From the NCBI RefSeq assembly GCF_023898315.1, contig NC_064622.1, forward strand, positions 359,271,234 to 359,335,233: a stretch of 64,000 nucleotides of DNA, read 5' to 3'. The notes under the pieces were generated by a model, which had not been told where the DNA came from, searched no databases, and was given only the letters and a program-made list of their open reading frames with translations. Source of the DNA: Schistocerca nitens (Eukaryota > Arthropoda > Insecta > Orthoptera > Acrididae). How positions within the stretch are numbered: the stretch's first letter is position 1; each line of letters begins with the position of its first letter. Position numbers and translations under genes: made by a program. Shown one piece after another: positions 54,957-64,000 of this stretch.

Positions 54957-54958
54957 GG

Positions 54959-55071
54959 CGGACATCACAAGACATCCGTGCAAGTTGATCGTTGATTCCT
55001 TTACTCAGTTTTTTTTATTACAGAGAGCAAACAGCTCTCTGTCCGAACACGATGAGCTATCGTGCGGGCTA
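54959..55071 (-). mobile_element. SINE family C copy
   Basis: Minus strand: ACATCACAAGACATCCGTGC, TCGTTGATTCCTTTACTCAG, a T run, CAGAGAGCAAACAGCTCTCT, and the head complement ending CGTGCGGGCT at about 55071. It starts exactly where the family E copy breaks off after AGTCTGGGCGG, so it probably inserted there or marks a recombination joint. Confidence 0.82.
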
Positions 55072-56444
55072 GAATGAAATGAGTGTGTGGCACTGTTGGC
55101 CGGGAGGACTACTCAGCTACCGGGGGCGGACAATATAAGGTATATTTCAGATAAATACTGTATATTTTGTGTACACATGATTCGCACTACGTAATCGCAG
55201 TTCTTCAGCATTAATTTCAAATAATCTGTTAATTCACCTTAGATGTGTCGTAAAGTACAATATTTAATTGTATTTTTCGCTCAAAGAAATAGCAAAAATC
55301 TTTAGTTATTTTTATTTTGATAGTCATGTAACCTTGATTACTGTACCACAGCCCTCAGATACGTAACTGCTTTATCTGCACTCATTAGTTTTCTTTCACA
55401 CTGTTACGTGGCAAGCAGCAAAATATTCTTGATCTTGATAAACCAACTAGTAAAGTATTTTTCTGAAACTTTTTTAAATGTAACAGGAATCCTATTAGTA
55501 AGATGCTTCTTCTTCGTTAGTTTTCAGCTCGAGTTTCTTCAGTGCAGATTCGTATTTCACACACGGATGCCTCATGATAGGATACGTGACGGCTAACAAC
55601 GTAGTACACTGTTGTAACATAATATTTATTAATACTTCTCCGATCCTTACTCTTGAAATGAACTTCAACTGTTATTAATAAAGAGTCACATTTCTTACAA
55701 GTGGGATTCCAAAGCTCTGGTTCGAATGTGGGTTTCTTTCACACTCAAATGATCTGCAGATATTTTACAAAACCATTCATAAATCCATTATTGAATAACA
55801 TCTTAATTGACTACTCTTGACGTATGCTACTCTGTGGTTACCCTTAAGCAGTCCGTGCGGTGTTGGAAGCTCCGTGCTGTAATTACTGTGACGTAAAGGT
55901 GTCTGCAGGTAACTTCAACCGTCATCACAGCCCAAGGGCGAATAAAAGAAGCAACACAGCACAAACCAATATTTTCACTAACACGTAATATCGTAAGTAA
56001 AAGTACGCACCTGGATGTTATTTTAGAAAACATAACTCTTAAAATTAACTACCAACATTTTTACTCATTTATAGACGACAGTGGACTGAAAATTTCGAAC
56101 TTCCGACTCTTAAGGGTAAAATCTCGCACTTAATCCAGGAAAAAATTCGGTACTCTCACCTTGTCGACATAGAGTATTGAGTCTTTCCAGATTTCGAGAT
56201 GGCTTTCAACGCCCTTCCTCATACCAGACTTAATAATATTGAGTACATATGGAATATGACCTAAATTCTGCGACCGGATTCATAATTTCCTTCTTCAAAG
56301 TCTGCAGTGCATAGTTATCGGCATTTTCTACGGAAGTGTGATAGGTCTTTTGACGTTCTTGAGCCGTATTCGGTGTGAAAATGGCATCTCGCACACACTG
56401 CCAATCTTGTCAGTTCGAACCGCAGAGTAGTCTGTAATACTGTA
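55072..56444. other. Intergenic AT-rich stretch
   Basis: No supported gene or repeat boundary in about 1.4 kb. Confidence 0.4.
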
Positions 56445-57140
56445 CGGGTGAACATTAATAAAACTGGCAAACTGCAAGGACGTATTTGTGACTGGAATTG
56501 AAGGGAAAAGATCCGATGAACATGTGTCCGGAAATGGACGGTGTGCGTGCAACAACAACAAATCGTCCGAGAACTCAGCACAGACCTGTAGCGCATTCAT
56601 GTCCAAAGTGACCTCCATGGGACTGCGGTTGTCATGCAGGATACGCATAATCAAACTATGGCTTACACCTTGTTGGCGGCCCACTTGCCTGGAGCTTGTA
56701 CTATTGTTCATTTCAATATCCTGTGCAACCCGGTCCTCCAGATCTGGTGTGGGTACGTTCGTCTGTCTGGAAGGACCCATGATCACATAAACGCCCAAAA
56801 AGGACTTGGAATGTTATGTGATATAGTTGATGTCTGTGAGGGTACTAGGTCTGGTACAGACTCTCGGTCGTTTCCATCTGCTTGGCCGTACACAAACACT
56901 ATCTTTGCTTGTTCTCGACATGAATACCGCACCATTCTGCTGCTAACAGTACTCTGCGTCAATCACACGACCGACAACACATAAGGAACACACGGCAAGT
57001 CGTCAGAAGAAGTGTCATACGTCGACGCCATCAACGGTGACAACGATGCATTTCCGGACGCATTCTCATAGGACCTTTTTTCCTCCATTTCCAGTCAGGA
57101 ATACGTCCCTACAGTTTGTCAGTTTTATTAATGCTCACCC
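56445..57140 (-). mobile_element. Internally deleted mariner-like element, about 50-bp terminal repeats
   Basis: Left end CGGGTGAACATTAATAAAAC then TGGCAAACTGCAAGGACGTA from 56445; right end TACGTCCCTACAGTTTGTCA then GTTTTATTAATGCTCACCC to 57140. The arms match over about 50 bp with few mismatches. Inside, the minus strand encodes only an N-terminal transposase part (PDLEDRVAQDIEMNNSTSSR and VGRQQGVSHSLIMRILHDNR, a helix-turn-helix). That is the group with DUF4817-type N-termini seen at 25757-26330. The catalytic domain is missing, so this is a deletion derivative. Confidence 0.83.
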
Positions 57141-57214
57141 TATGTGTATGATAGTAGTTCAATAAACATTTGGGCGGACATAGCTTATATATTTTTAATA
57201 TATATATTATAAAG

Positions 57215-58269
57215 GGGAAACTTTGTTGCCAGCCGCTGTGGCTTTGATTGAAAACTGTCAACGTAGCATAGACCAGTTCCAGAGAATACTGTTTATCAAC
57301 ATGTATATTTTATTCAAGGCCTGCTACATAGCACAGGTTCTCCCTATTCCATCAATGGTGACGAAGACGATCATGTCCACCTTAGCAGAGTTTTTGTGGA
57401 AAGGGGAATTGTTTGGAGTGCCGGTGAAGACAGCAGTTTTCGATCCAAGCAATGGAGGAATGGGACTAACCGACATGATGTCTAAAGCGACGGGACTGTA
57501 TGTCATACGAAGATGGAGCATAATGTGTAACGATCCAGGGTGCATTACAGCAAAACTATACGACATTATCAGGTCAGAAAGCGTAGAGCCGCAGATAAAT
57601 ATACAAAAAATAAGTTTTAAACTAAAACATATTAGGGAGTATTATCTTGAACTAAGCTATCTCAGCACAAAGCTTTTAAACTCCAAAAATGTTACAGCGA
57701 AAGCGATTTTAGCTGAAAGACGGAACCATGAAAAGAAATATAACATAGAACCTAAATATGCTGGAATAGCATAGAATGTGGTCTGGAAAAACATCATTAG
57801 TGATGTTCTTTCGTTTGACGTGAGAACGGCGTGGTGCAAGGTACTCAATAACATCATTAGCACTAATGAGCGTTTCTTTGCCATCGGTTTAAGTGACACT
57901 AACCTCCGCAGCAAATACAACCTCGTTGATAGTGTGCCTCATCGTTACAAATGTGGAGAACGGATTATCAACTGGAGGTGGACCAGGGAGAAAATTGCTC
58001 AAATAACAAGAACTTCAGCAAACAATGTACCGATTAACATTTTCTTCAGACCAGAAGAAAGTTACTACCCTCAGGCAAAAGATAACGCAGTGATTTGGTT
58101 AATGGGCAAATATACAAGTTATGTTTTTAACAATATTGGGAGCGATGAACATATTGAATACAAGATGTATATGGAAAATGAATTCGATAAAGAAGTTAAG
58201 TGTCAGAATCACAGTAAGAAATATGGTAACATGCTCCGAATTGTCTTCAACAGAATGGGTATAGGTTAG
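57215..58269 (+). pseudogene. LINE C-terminal fragment with one amber stop
   Basis: One frame is open from about 57215 to a TAA/TAG-type end at 58267-58269 except for TAG at 57772-57774. It starts downstream of the RT catalytic box and contains QFQRILFINMYILFKACYIA, QVLPIPSMVTKTIMSTLAEF, LWKGELFGVPVKTAVFDPSN and GGMGLTDMMSKATGLYVIRR. This matches the region after the RT in L1/I/R-type LINEs (INxFVLSKxxYxAQxxPxPxxxxxxIxxxxxxFLWxG then GGLGLxxxxxKxxAL). The second half (AWCKVLNNIISTNERFFAIG, YKCGERIINW) corresponds to the zf-RVT-like end. The 5' truncation lies near 57215. Confidence 0.78.
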
Positions 58270-58785
58270 GAACTGGATTCCTCGTGGAGAGGGGGTGGGT
58301 TGTGTCATGTTCCCGACCCTGATCTCACCTGCAAGCCACACATGAAAAATAAATCAGTAGTACAGCAGAATACAAGAATATGACTGCAAACATCTGGTGT
58401 CTGATATAAAGGAAGAGCTTGAACTCCCTAAGGATGCGTTTAGAAGGCTAGAACTGACAAAAATAACAAGGCAGTGTTCGGGACTGCTCTTCTGTCCACG
58501 TAATTTACCCTGGAAGGAACACACATCAAGGACTTAACTGAATGATTAATTTGGGTCAGAGAAATGATGATGAGGAACCTCAGGCTGCAGAAGAAGGAAA
58601 ACGTGCATGCTGACCTGCCACCAGTGGAAGGTGACAGTGAATGTGCTAAATGTGTGCTATTGCTAAAGATTGCATATCATTCCTCATTCATTGAATGCTG
58701 TAATTTATGACTGCAATTGTCTGTCACCTTATTTATGTCATTTCATTGTAAGCTAGGCACTTTTGTTACTGTTTTTGTGGAATTA
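58270..58785. other. Probable LINE 3' UTR and flank
   Basis: About 500 bp with no frame. The short AATTAAAAAG at its end may be the LINE's tail, directly followed by a SINE body. Confidence 0.4.
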
Positions 58786-58787
58786 AA

Positions 58788-59105
58788 AAGAAAGCGGTTC
58801 TAGGCGCTTCAATCCGGAACCGCGCTGCTGCTACGGTCGCAGGTTCCAATCCTGTCTCGGGCATGGATGTGTGAGATGTCCTTAGGTTAGTTAGTATCAT
58901 TTTCATGTTAGATTTTTTATCTCAATTGTTCTTTTTTCTGATCTTTTAATAAGATAAGGTTTAAGTAAGAAAAAGTTTATTTGATTAAATATAATTAAAG
59001 TGGCTGAAAATATAATGAATAGAGAGAATCATATGAGAGGTAAGTAGTTCTAAGTCTAAGGTACTGGTGACCTCAGATGTTAAGTCCCATAGTGCTTAGA
59101 GCCAC
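58788..59105 (+). mobile_element. SINE family A copy, 5'-truncated, with a 142-bp AT-rich insert
   Basis: Begins within the A-box (GCGGTTCTAGGCGCTTCAAT) and has the B-box as GGTTCCAATCC, with one change from the consensus. It is interrupted after GGTTAGTTAG at about 58898 and resumes at about 59040 with TAAGTAGTTCTAAGTCTAAG to GTGCTTAGAGCCACT. The insert is AT-rich, with no obvious terminal repeats or coding. Confidence 0.85.
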
Positions 59106-59920
59106 TCTGAAACGTTGTTTTCAAAATTCTCGAAAAGTTCTGATTTACTTCAAATTTTTACACGATCCGCTAAGAAACATTCGAACGTATATAGACTACA
59201 TATATTTTTAATACATGTGTATATTATACGCATGGAAAGGTTCTTAGGAAAAACCTCAAACATTTTTTTTGCATGATAGTCTGATTAAACATTCGGAAGA
59301 ACATATACCATATATTATCAGTGTATAAAATATGTAAATATCTATAATACATAAAGAAAAAAACGTTGCTAGCATAAATCTCGAAAAGCCCTCGACCAGT
59401 TTACGTCGAATTATGACACGATATTCTAATACAAATTCGGATGTATAGAAGCTATTTATGTTAAAACCGACTGAAAGAAAGAAAATGCTGTACTGTGAAA
59501 ATGTGTGGTTTTGTTTTCTGTTTAGTAGGCCATTAACTACGATATCAGACCATTTAAACTCTGTATACACATTTCTAAACAAAATCTGTGTACATACCAA
59601 TGTACTGTTTCGTTATATTCACTCCTCTCAGTCGGTTTAATAGAAAACAGGGAAGTTGTATATGTGGCTTACCGACTTACGATTAGAAAACTACTACCGA
59701 ATCTGAATCGTCAGAAACTTTGTAATCCTACCCGTTCGCGGACTGAAACTATGCGAAATACTGTCACTGACGTTACTATCCTCACAGAACCAAGAGCTGG
59801 AGAGGTCTCTCTCTAACCCGGTATACCAATGATGACAACCACTTTACCCATTCAGTTTAAGTGGCTTCAATCGGCATCCAAGGTTTCGTTAGCAATAACA
59901 ATAATCACGACTCAAAGTCA
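59106..59920. other. Intergenic AT-rich stretch
   Basis: No supported gene. Short open frames near 59256-59600 are typical of AT-rich noise. Confidence 0.4.
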
Positions 59921-59924
59921 GATA

Positions 59925-60092
59925 AAGGAGGTAAAGAGGAGATGGAGAGAGAAGGAAGGAGATGGACATGGAGTGAGATGGAAGGAGGACAGGCACAAAG
60001 AGAGGGGACAGGAGTCGATTGAGAGTGAGAGAGGAGAGGGGGGGGGGGGAGAGGAGGAGACGAACAGAGAGAGGGGGAGGAGATTAGGACGG
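59925..60092. repeat. Polypurine low-complexity tract (GA-rich)
   Basis: About 170 bp in which the plus strand is almost all A and G (GGAGATGGAGAGAGAAGGAA, and a run of G near 60039-60049). The opposite-strand open frames here are composition artefacts. It could form triplex DNA. Confidence 0.9.
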
Positions 60093-60890
60093 ATACCCAA
60101 TTCCCATACATGTTTAGCAGTTACAAAGCATTGCCAGGTCTACTAGTGGTGTATATGGAGGTAGTGTTATGCTATCCAGTCTCGAGCGGTGAACAACAAG
60201 ATTCCCACTAGATCGAACTACATCACGTGGATCTGTATCTATAAAATTCTTCTGACTTCTGAACCACTACACATCGAACTAAACGAATGTTTCGGCCTAT
60301 ATTGTAAAGTGCATAGTCAGTGTGGCAAGTAACGCTTAACATGAAGTGTTCAACATGTCTTTGGTGCAAACGCTTTCGGTTTTCAGTAGATGATAAAAGT
60401 TAAAAGTTAGTTATTGAATCTCATAGTCCGCTCCAGGTGACAGTATGTGGTGCTGCAACAGTCATTCTCCCTCTCTTTCACCAGTACTTTGGTATCTGTG
60501 CGTTATGCTGCTGTGTATGGAATAGGGAAACGTAGCGATTCAGTTCCTACACAGACGGCGGAGCTGGCAACAGAGCCGAATAGTTAACTAGCAAGGGGAA
60601 TTTACGAACTGGTCTACTTCAGCTTTCATCATTATATTTAGGATCTGAGCGTTAGTGTTCAGACGTCAACTACTTAAAGCAGTACAAAGCACTGCTTAAA
60701 CAAACTCGAAAAAATCGCTCTTGAAGATTTCGAGATTTTCGAGCGCTGTTGTGAGCAAAATGGTTAAAGCATGTTAATAGAGTCTCCAGGAGGTGACTGG
60801 GTAGCGTAGAAGTCATGTTATCACGAAGTCACAGATTTTCTCCTCTTTAGTAGCAACGGTTTTACTTTTATTGAACTCTGTATTTATCAT
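60093..60890. other. Intergenic stretch
   Basis: No supported gene. Ends at the 5' boundary of the RTE LINE. Confidence 0.4.
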
Positions 60891-61192
60891 GAGCCCCCCA
60901 TGAACCATGGACCTTGCCGTTGGTGGGGAGGCTTGCGTGCCGCAGCGATACAGATAGCCGTACCGTAGGTGCAACCACAACGGAGGGGTATCTGTTGAGA
61001 GGCCAGACAAATGCGTGGTTCCTGAAGAGGGGCAGCAGCCTTTTCAGTAGTTGCAGGGGCAACAGTCCGGATGATTAACTGATCTGGCCTTGTAACACTA
61101 ACCAAAACGGCCTTGCTGTGCTGGTACTGCGAACGGTTGAAAGTAAGGAGAAACTACAGCCGTAATTTTTCCCGAGGGCATGCAGCTTTACT

Positions 61193-62155
61193 GTGTGGTT
61201 AATGATGATGGCGTCCTCTTGGGTAAAATATTCCGGGGGTATAATAGTCCCCCATTCGGATCTCCGGGCGGGGGTTACTCAAGAGGACGTCGTTATCAGG
61301 AGAAAGAAAACTGGCGTTCTTCGGATCGGAGCGTGGAATGTCAGATCCCTTAATCGGGCAGGTAGGTTAGAAAATTTAAAAAGGGAAATGAATGGGTTAA
61401 AGGTAGATATAGTGGGAGTTAGTGAAGTTCGGTGGCAGGAGGAACAAGACTTTTGGTCAGGCGAATGCAGGGTTATAAATACAAAGTCAAATAGGGGTAA
61501 TGCAAGAGTAGGTTTAATAATGAATAAAAAAAATAGGAGCGCGGGTAAGCTACTACAAACAGCATAGTGAACGCATTATTGTGGCCAAGATAGACACGAA
61601 GCCCACGCCTACTAGAGTAGAACAAGTGTATATGCCAACTAGCTCTGCAGATGACGAAGAAATTGAAGAAATGTATGATGAAATAAAAGAAATTATTCAG
61701 ATAGTGAAGGGAGACGAAAATTTAAAAGTCATGGGTGACTGGAATTCGATAGTAGGAAAAGGGAGAGAAGGAAACGTAGTAGGTGAATATGGATTGGGGG
61801 TAAGAAATGAAAGAGGAAGCCGCCTGGTAGAATTTTGCACAGAGCACAACTTAATCATAACTAACACTTGGTTCAAGAATCATTAAAGAAGGTTGTATAC
61901 ATGGAAGAAGCCTGGAGATACTGACAGATTTCAGATAGATTATATAATGGTAAGACAGAGATTTAGGAACCAGGTTTTAAATTGTAAGACATTTCCAGGG
62001 GCAGATGTGGACTCTGACCACAATCTATTGGTTATGAACTGTAGATTGAAACTGCAAAAAGGTGGGAATTTAAGGAGATGGGACCTGGATAAACTGACTA
62101 AACCAGAGGTTGTACAGAGTTTCAGGGAGAGCGTAAGGGAAAATAGCAGGAATGG
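61193..62155 (+). pseudogene. RTE LINE AP-endonuclease domain, broken
   Basis: Apurinic-like endonuclease that nicks the target DNA. The first frame (61193-61567) has LRIGAWNVRSLNRAGRLENL (the WNVRSL motif with the catalytic Asn) and IVGVSEVRWQEEQDFWSGEC (the SEVRW motif with the catalytic Glu). A run of A near 61528 causes a frameshift into the frame 61581-61886, which carries VMGDWNSIVGKGREG (GDxN motif). A nonsense codon TAA at 61884-61886 interrupts that frame. The same phase continues to SDHNLLVMNC (about 62018-62045), the catalytic Asp-His. All key motifs are visible but not in one frame. Confidence 0.9.
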
Positions 62156-63905
62156 GGGAAAGAAATACAGTAGAAGAAGAATGGGTAGCTCTGAGGGATG
62201 AAGTAGTGAAGGCAGCAGAGGATCAAGTAGGTAAAAAGACGAGGGCTAGTAGAAATCCTTGGGTAACAGAAGAAATATTGAATTTAATTGATGAAAGGAG
62301 GAAATATAAAAATGCAGTAAATGAAGCAGGCAAAAAGGAATACAAACGTCTCAAAAATGAGATCGACAGGAAGTGCAAAATGGCTAAGCAGGGATGGGTA
62401 GAGGATAAATGTAAGGATGTAGAGGCTTTTCTCACTAGGGGTAAGATAGATACTGCCTACAGAAAAATTAGAGACCTTTGGAGAAATGAGAACCAGAGCT
62501 CAGATGGAAACCCAGTTCTAAGCAAAGAAGGGAAATCAGAAAGGTGGAAGGATTATATAGAGGGTCTGTACAAGGGCGTTGTACTTGAGGACAATATTAT
62601 GGAAATGGAAGAGGATGTAGATGAAGATGAAATGGGAGATATGATACTGCGTGAAGAGTTTGACAGAGCACTGAAAGACCTAAGTCGAAACAAGGCCCCG
62701 GGAGTAGACAACATTCCATTAGAACTACTGACGGCCTTGGGAGACCCAGTCCTAACAAAACTATATCTGGTGAGCAAGATGTATGAGGCAGGCGAAATAC
62801 TCTCAGACTTCAAGAAGAATATAATAATTCCAATCCCAAAGAAAGCAGGTGTTGACAGATGTGAAAATTACCGAACTATCAGTTTAATAAGTCTCGGCTG
62901 CAAAATACTAACGCGAATTCTTTACAGACGAATGGAAAAACTAGTAGAAGCCGACCTTGGGGAAGATCAGTTTGGATTCCGTAGAAATATTGGAACACAT
63001 GAGGCAATACTGACCCTACGACTTATCTTAGAAGCTAGATTAAGGAAAGGCAAACCTACGTTTCTAGCACTTGTAGACTTAGAGAAAGCTTTTGACAATG
63101 TTGGCTGGAATACTCTCTTTCAAATTCTGAAGGTGGCAGGGGTAAAATATAGGGAGTGAAAGGCTGTTTACAATTTGTATAGAAACCAAATGGCAGTTAT
63201 AAGAGTAGAGGGGCATGAAAGGGAAGCAGTGGTTGGGAAGGGAGTGAGACAGGGTTGTAGCCTATCACCGACGTTATTCAATCTGTATATTGAGCAAGCA
63301 ATAAAGGAAACCAAAAGAAAAATTCGGAGTAGGTATTATAATCCATGGAGAAGAAATAAAAACTTTGAGGTCCGCCGATGACATTGTAATTCTGTCAGAG
63401 ACAGCAAAGGACTTGGAAGAGCAGTTGAACGGAATGTATAGTGTCTTGAAAGGAGGATATAAGATGAACATCAACAAAAGAAAAACGAGGATGATGGAAT
63501 GTAGTCGAATTAAGTCGGGTGATGCTGACGGTATTAGATTAGGAAATGAGACACATAAAGTAGTAAAGGAGTTTTGCTATTTGGGGCCAAAATAACTGAT
63601 GATGGTCGAAGTAGCGAGGATATAAAATGTAGACTGGCAAAGGCAAGAAAAGCGTTTCTGAAGAAGAGAAATTTGCTAACATCGAGTATAGATTTAAGTG
63701 TCAGGAAGTCGTTTCTGAAAGTATTTGTATGGAGTGTAGCCATGTATGGAAGTGAAACATGGACAATAAATAGTTTAGACAAGAAGAGAATAAAAGCTTT
63801 TGAAATGTGGTGCTACAGAAGAATGCTGAAGATTGGATGGGTAGATCACATAACTAATGAGGAGGTGTTGAATAGGATTGGGGAGAAGTTTGTGGCACAA
63901 CTTGA
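62152..63905 (+). pseudogene. RTE LINE reverse transcriptase, several lesions
   Basis: The frame 62152-63159 is open for 335 codons: a helical linker (VTEEILNLIDERRKYKNAVN), LKDLSRNKAPGVDNIPLELL, NYRTISLISLGCKILTRILY, ADLGEDQFGFRRNIGTHEAI and LALVDLEKAFDNVGWNTLFQ (motif A). A TGA at 63157-63159 stops it; the same phase continues with GKGVRQGCSLSPTLFNLYIE (motif B) until a one-base insertion near 63316. The next frame carries S-A-D-D at 63371-63382 where the other copies have F-A-D-D. A one-base loss near 63583 leads to the last frame (YGSETWTINSLDKKRIKAFE, WCYRRMLKIGWVDHITNEEV), cut near 63889. Clearly inactive. Confidence 0.92.
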
Positions 63906-64000
63906 CTAGAAGAAGGGATCGGTTGGTAGGACATGTTCTGAGGCATCAAGGGATCACCAATTTAGTATTGGAGGGCAGCGTGGAGGGTAAAAATCGTAGA

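Larger units (their letters stand above)
60891..64000 (+). mobile_element. RTE-type LINE with 5' region, running off the window
   Basis: The 5' UTR begins near 60891 (GAGCCCCCCATGAACCATGG) and is followed by about 400 bp before the endonuclease. Both functional domains are present in order, and the 3' end lies outside the window; the last bases still match the C-terminal coding part of 22092-23322 and 42754-43999. It is the most complete copy of its family here. The family moves by target-primed reverse transcription and is a possible source of machinery for SINEs. Confidence 0.92.

Noticed and set aside
55072-56444. Possible small genes in the AT-rich stretch
   Set aside because: Frames are short, overlap on both strands and show no known motif.
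59829-60146. Open frames in the GA-rich tract, both strands
   Set aside because: Low-complexity polypurine sequence; the translations are simple Glu/Arg/Gly or Ser/Pro/Leu runs.

Overview
This is eukaryotic, almost certainly insect, nuclear DNA built from layer upon layer of transposable elements. No intact host protein-coding gene, rRNA or bona fide tRNA gene could be supported. The mix is what I would expect of a large repeat-rich insect genome, most likely an orthopteran (grasshopper/locust type): abundant tRNA-headed SINEs, RTE-type LINEs with an AP-endonuclease, a Jockey/CR1-like LINE, many dead Tc1/mariner copies and a short (TTAGG)n run. The order-level call is inference from familiar repeats; no search was run.

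Layout. 1-1451: LINE reverse transcriptase cut by the window edge, ending in a TA microsatellite. 2443-3722: mariner-like element with terminal repeats and TA duplications. 4100-9010: hAT scrap, mariner scrap and three Tc1-like units, one (6470-8194) carrying a SINE. 9558-9977: a SINE inside a SINE. 10708-13233: Tc1-like element split by a near-complete mariner (11798-13147). 13800-17150: more Tc1 units, one (14564-16005) split by a second type of SINE. 17300-19050: Jockey/CR1-like LINE. 19950-21300: hAT-like transposase remnant. 22092-23322: 5'-truncated RTE LINE. 24238-26330: mariner scrap split by a SINE, then a transposase N-terminal scrap.

27120-35350 is the clearest single unit: a complete LTR retrotransposon on the minus strand with two LTRs (591 and 573 bp, about 1.4% apart plus one 18-bp indel), a perfect 4-bp target duplication, a long gag-like gene and no recognisable pol. 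Next come six GGTTA repeats, several SINEs, a DDE transposase scrap and, at 39149-40042, a large foldback element that is almost entirely one inverted repeat. 42060-42660 is GC- and CpG-rich, unlike everything around it.

42754-46630: second truncated RTE LINE, a Tc1 element split by a SINE, a Tc1 scrap, and a SINE inserted in the A-box of another SINE. 49690-54395: heavily broken Gypsy-type retrotransposon on the minus strand (gag, RT, RNase H and integrase pieces) invaded by four SINEs. 54448-54956: tRNA-headed repeat forming an inverted duplication. 56445-57140: deleted mariner-like element with about 50-bp terminal repeats. 57223-58269: LINE C-terminal fragment. 60891-64000: RTE LINE with its 5' region present but with several frameshifts and stops, running off the window.

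Nothing forms an operon or pathway. What the genes share is a history: autonomous LINEs could supply machinery in trans to the SINEs, and nested insertions give a relative order of arrival. Almost every coding region is broken.
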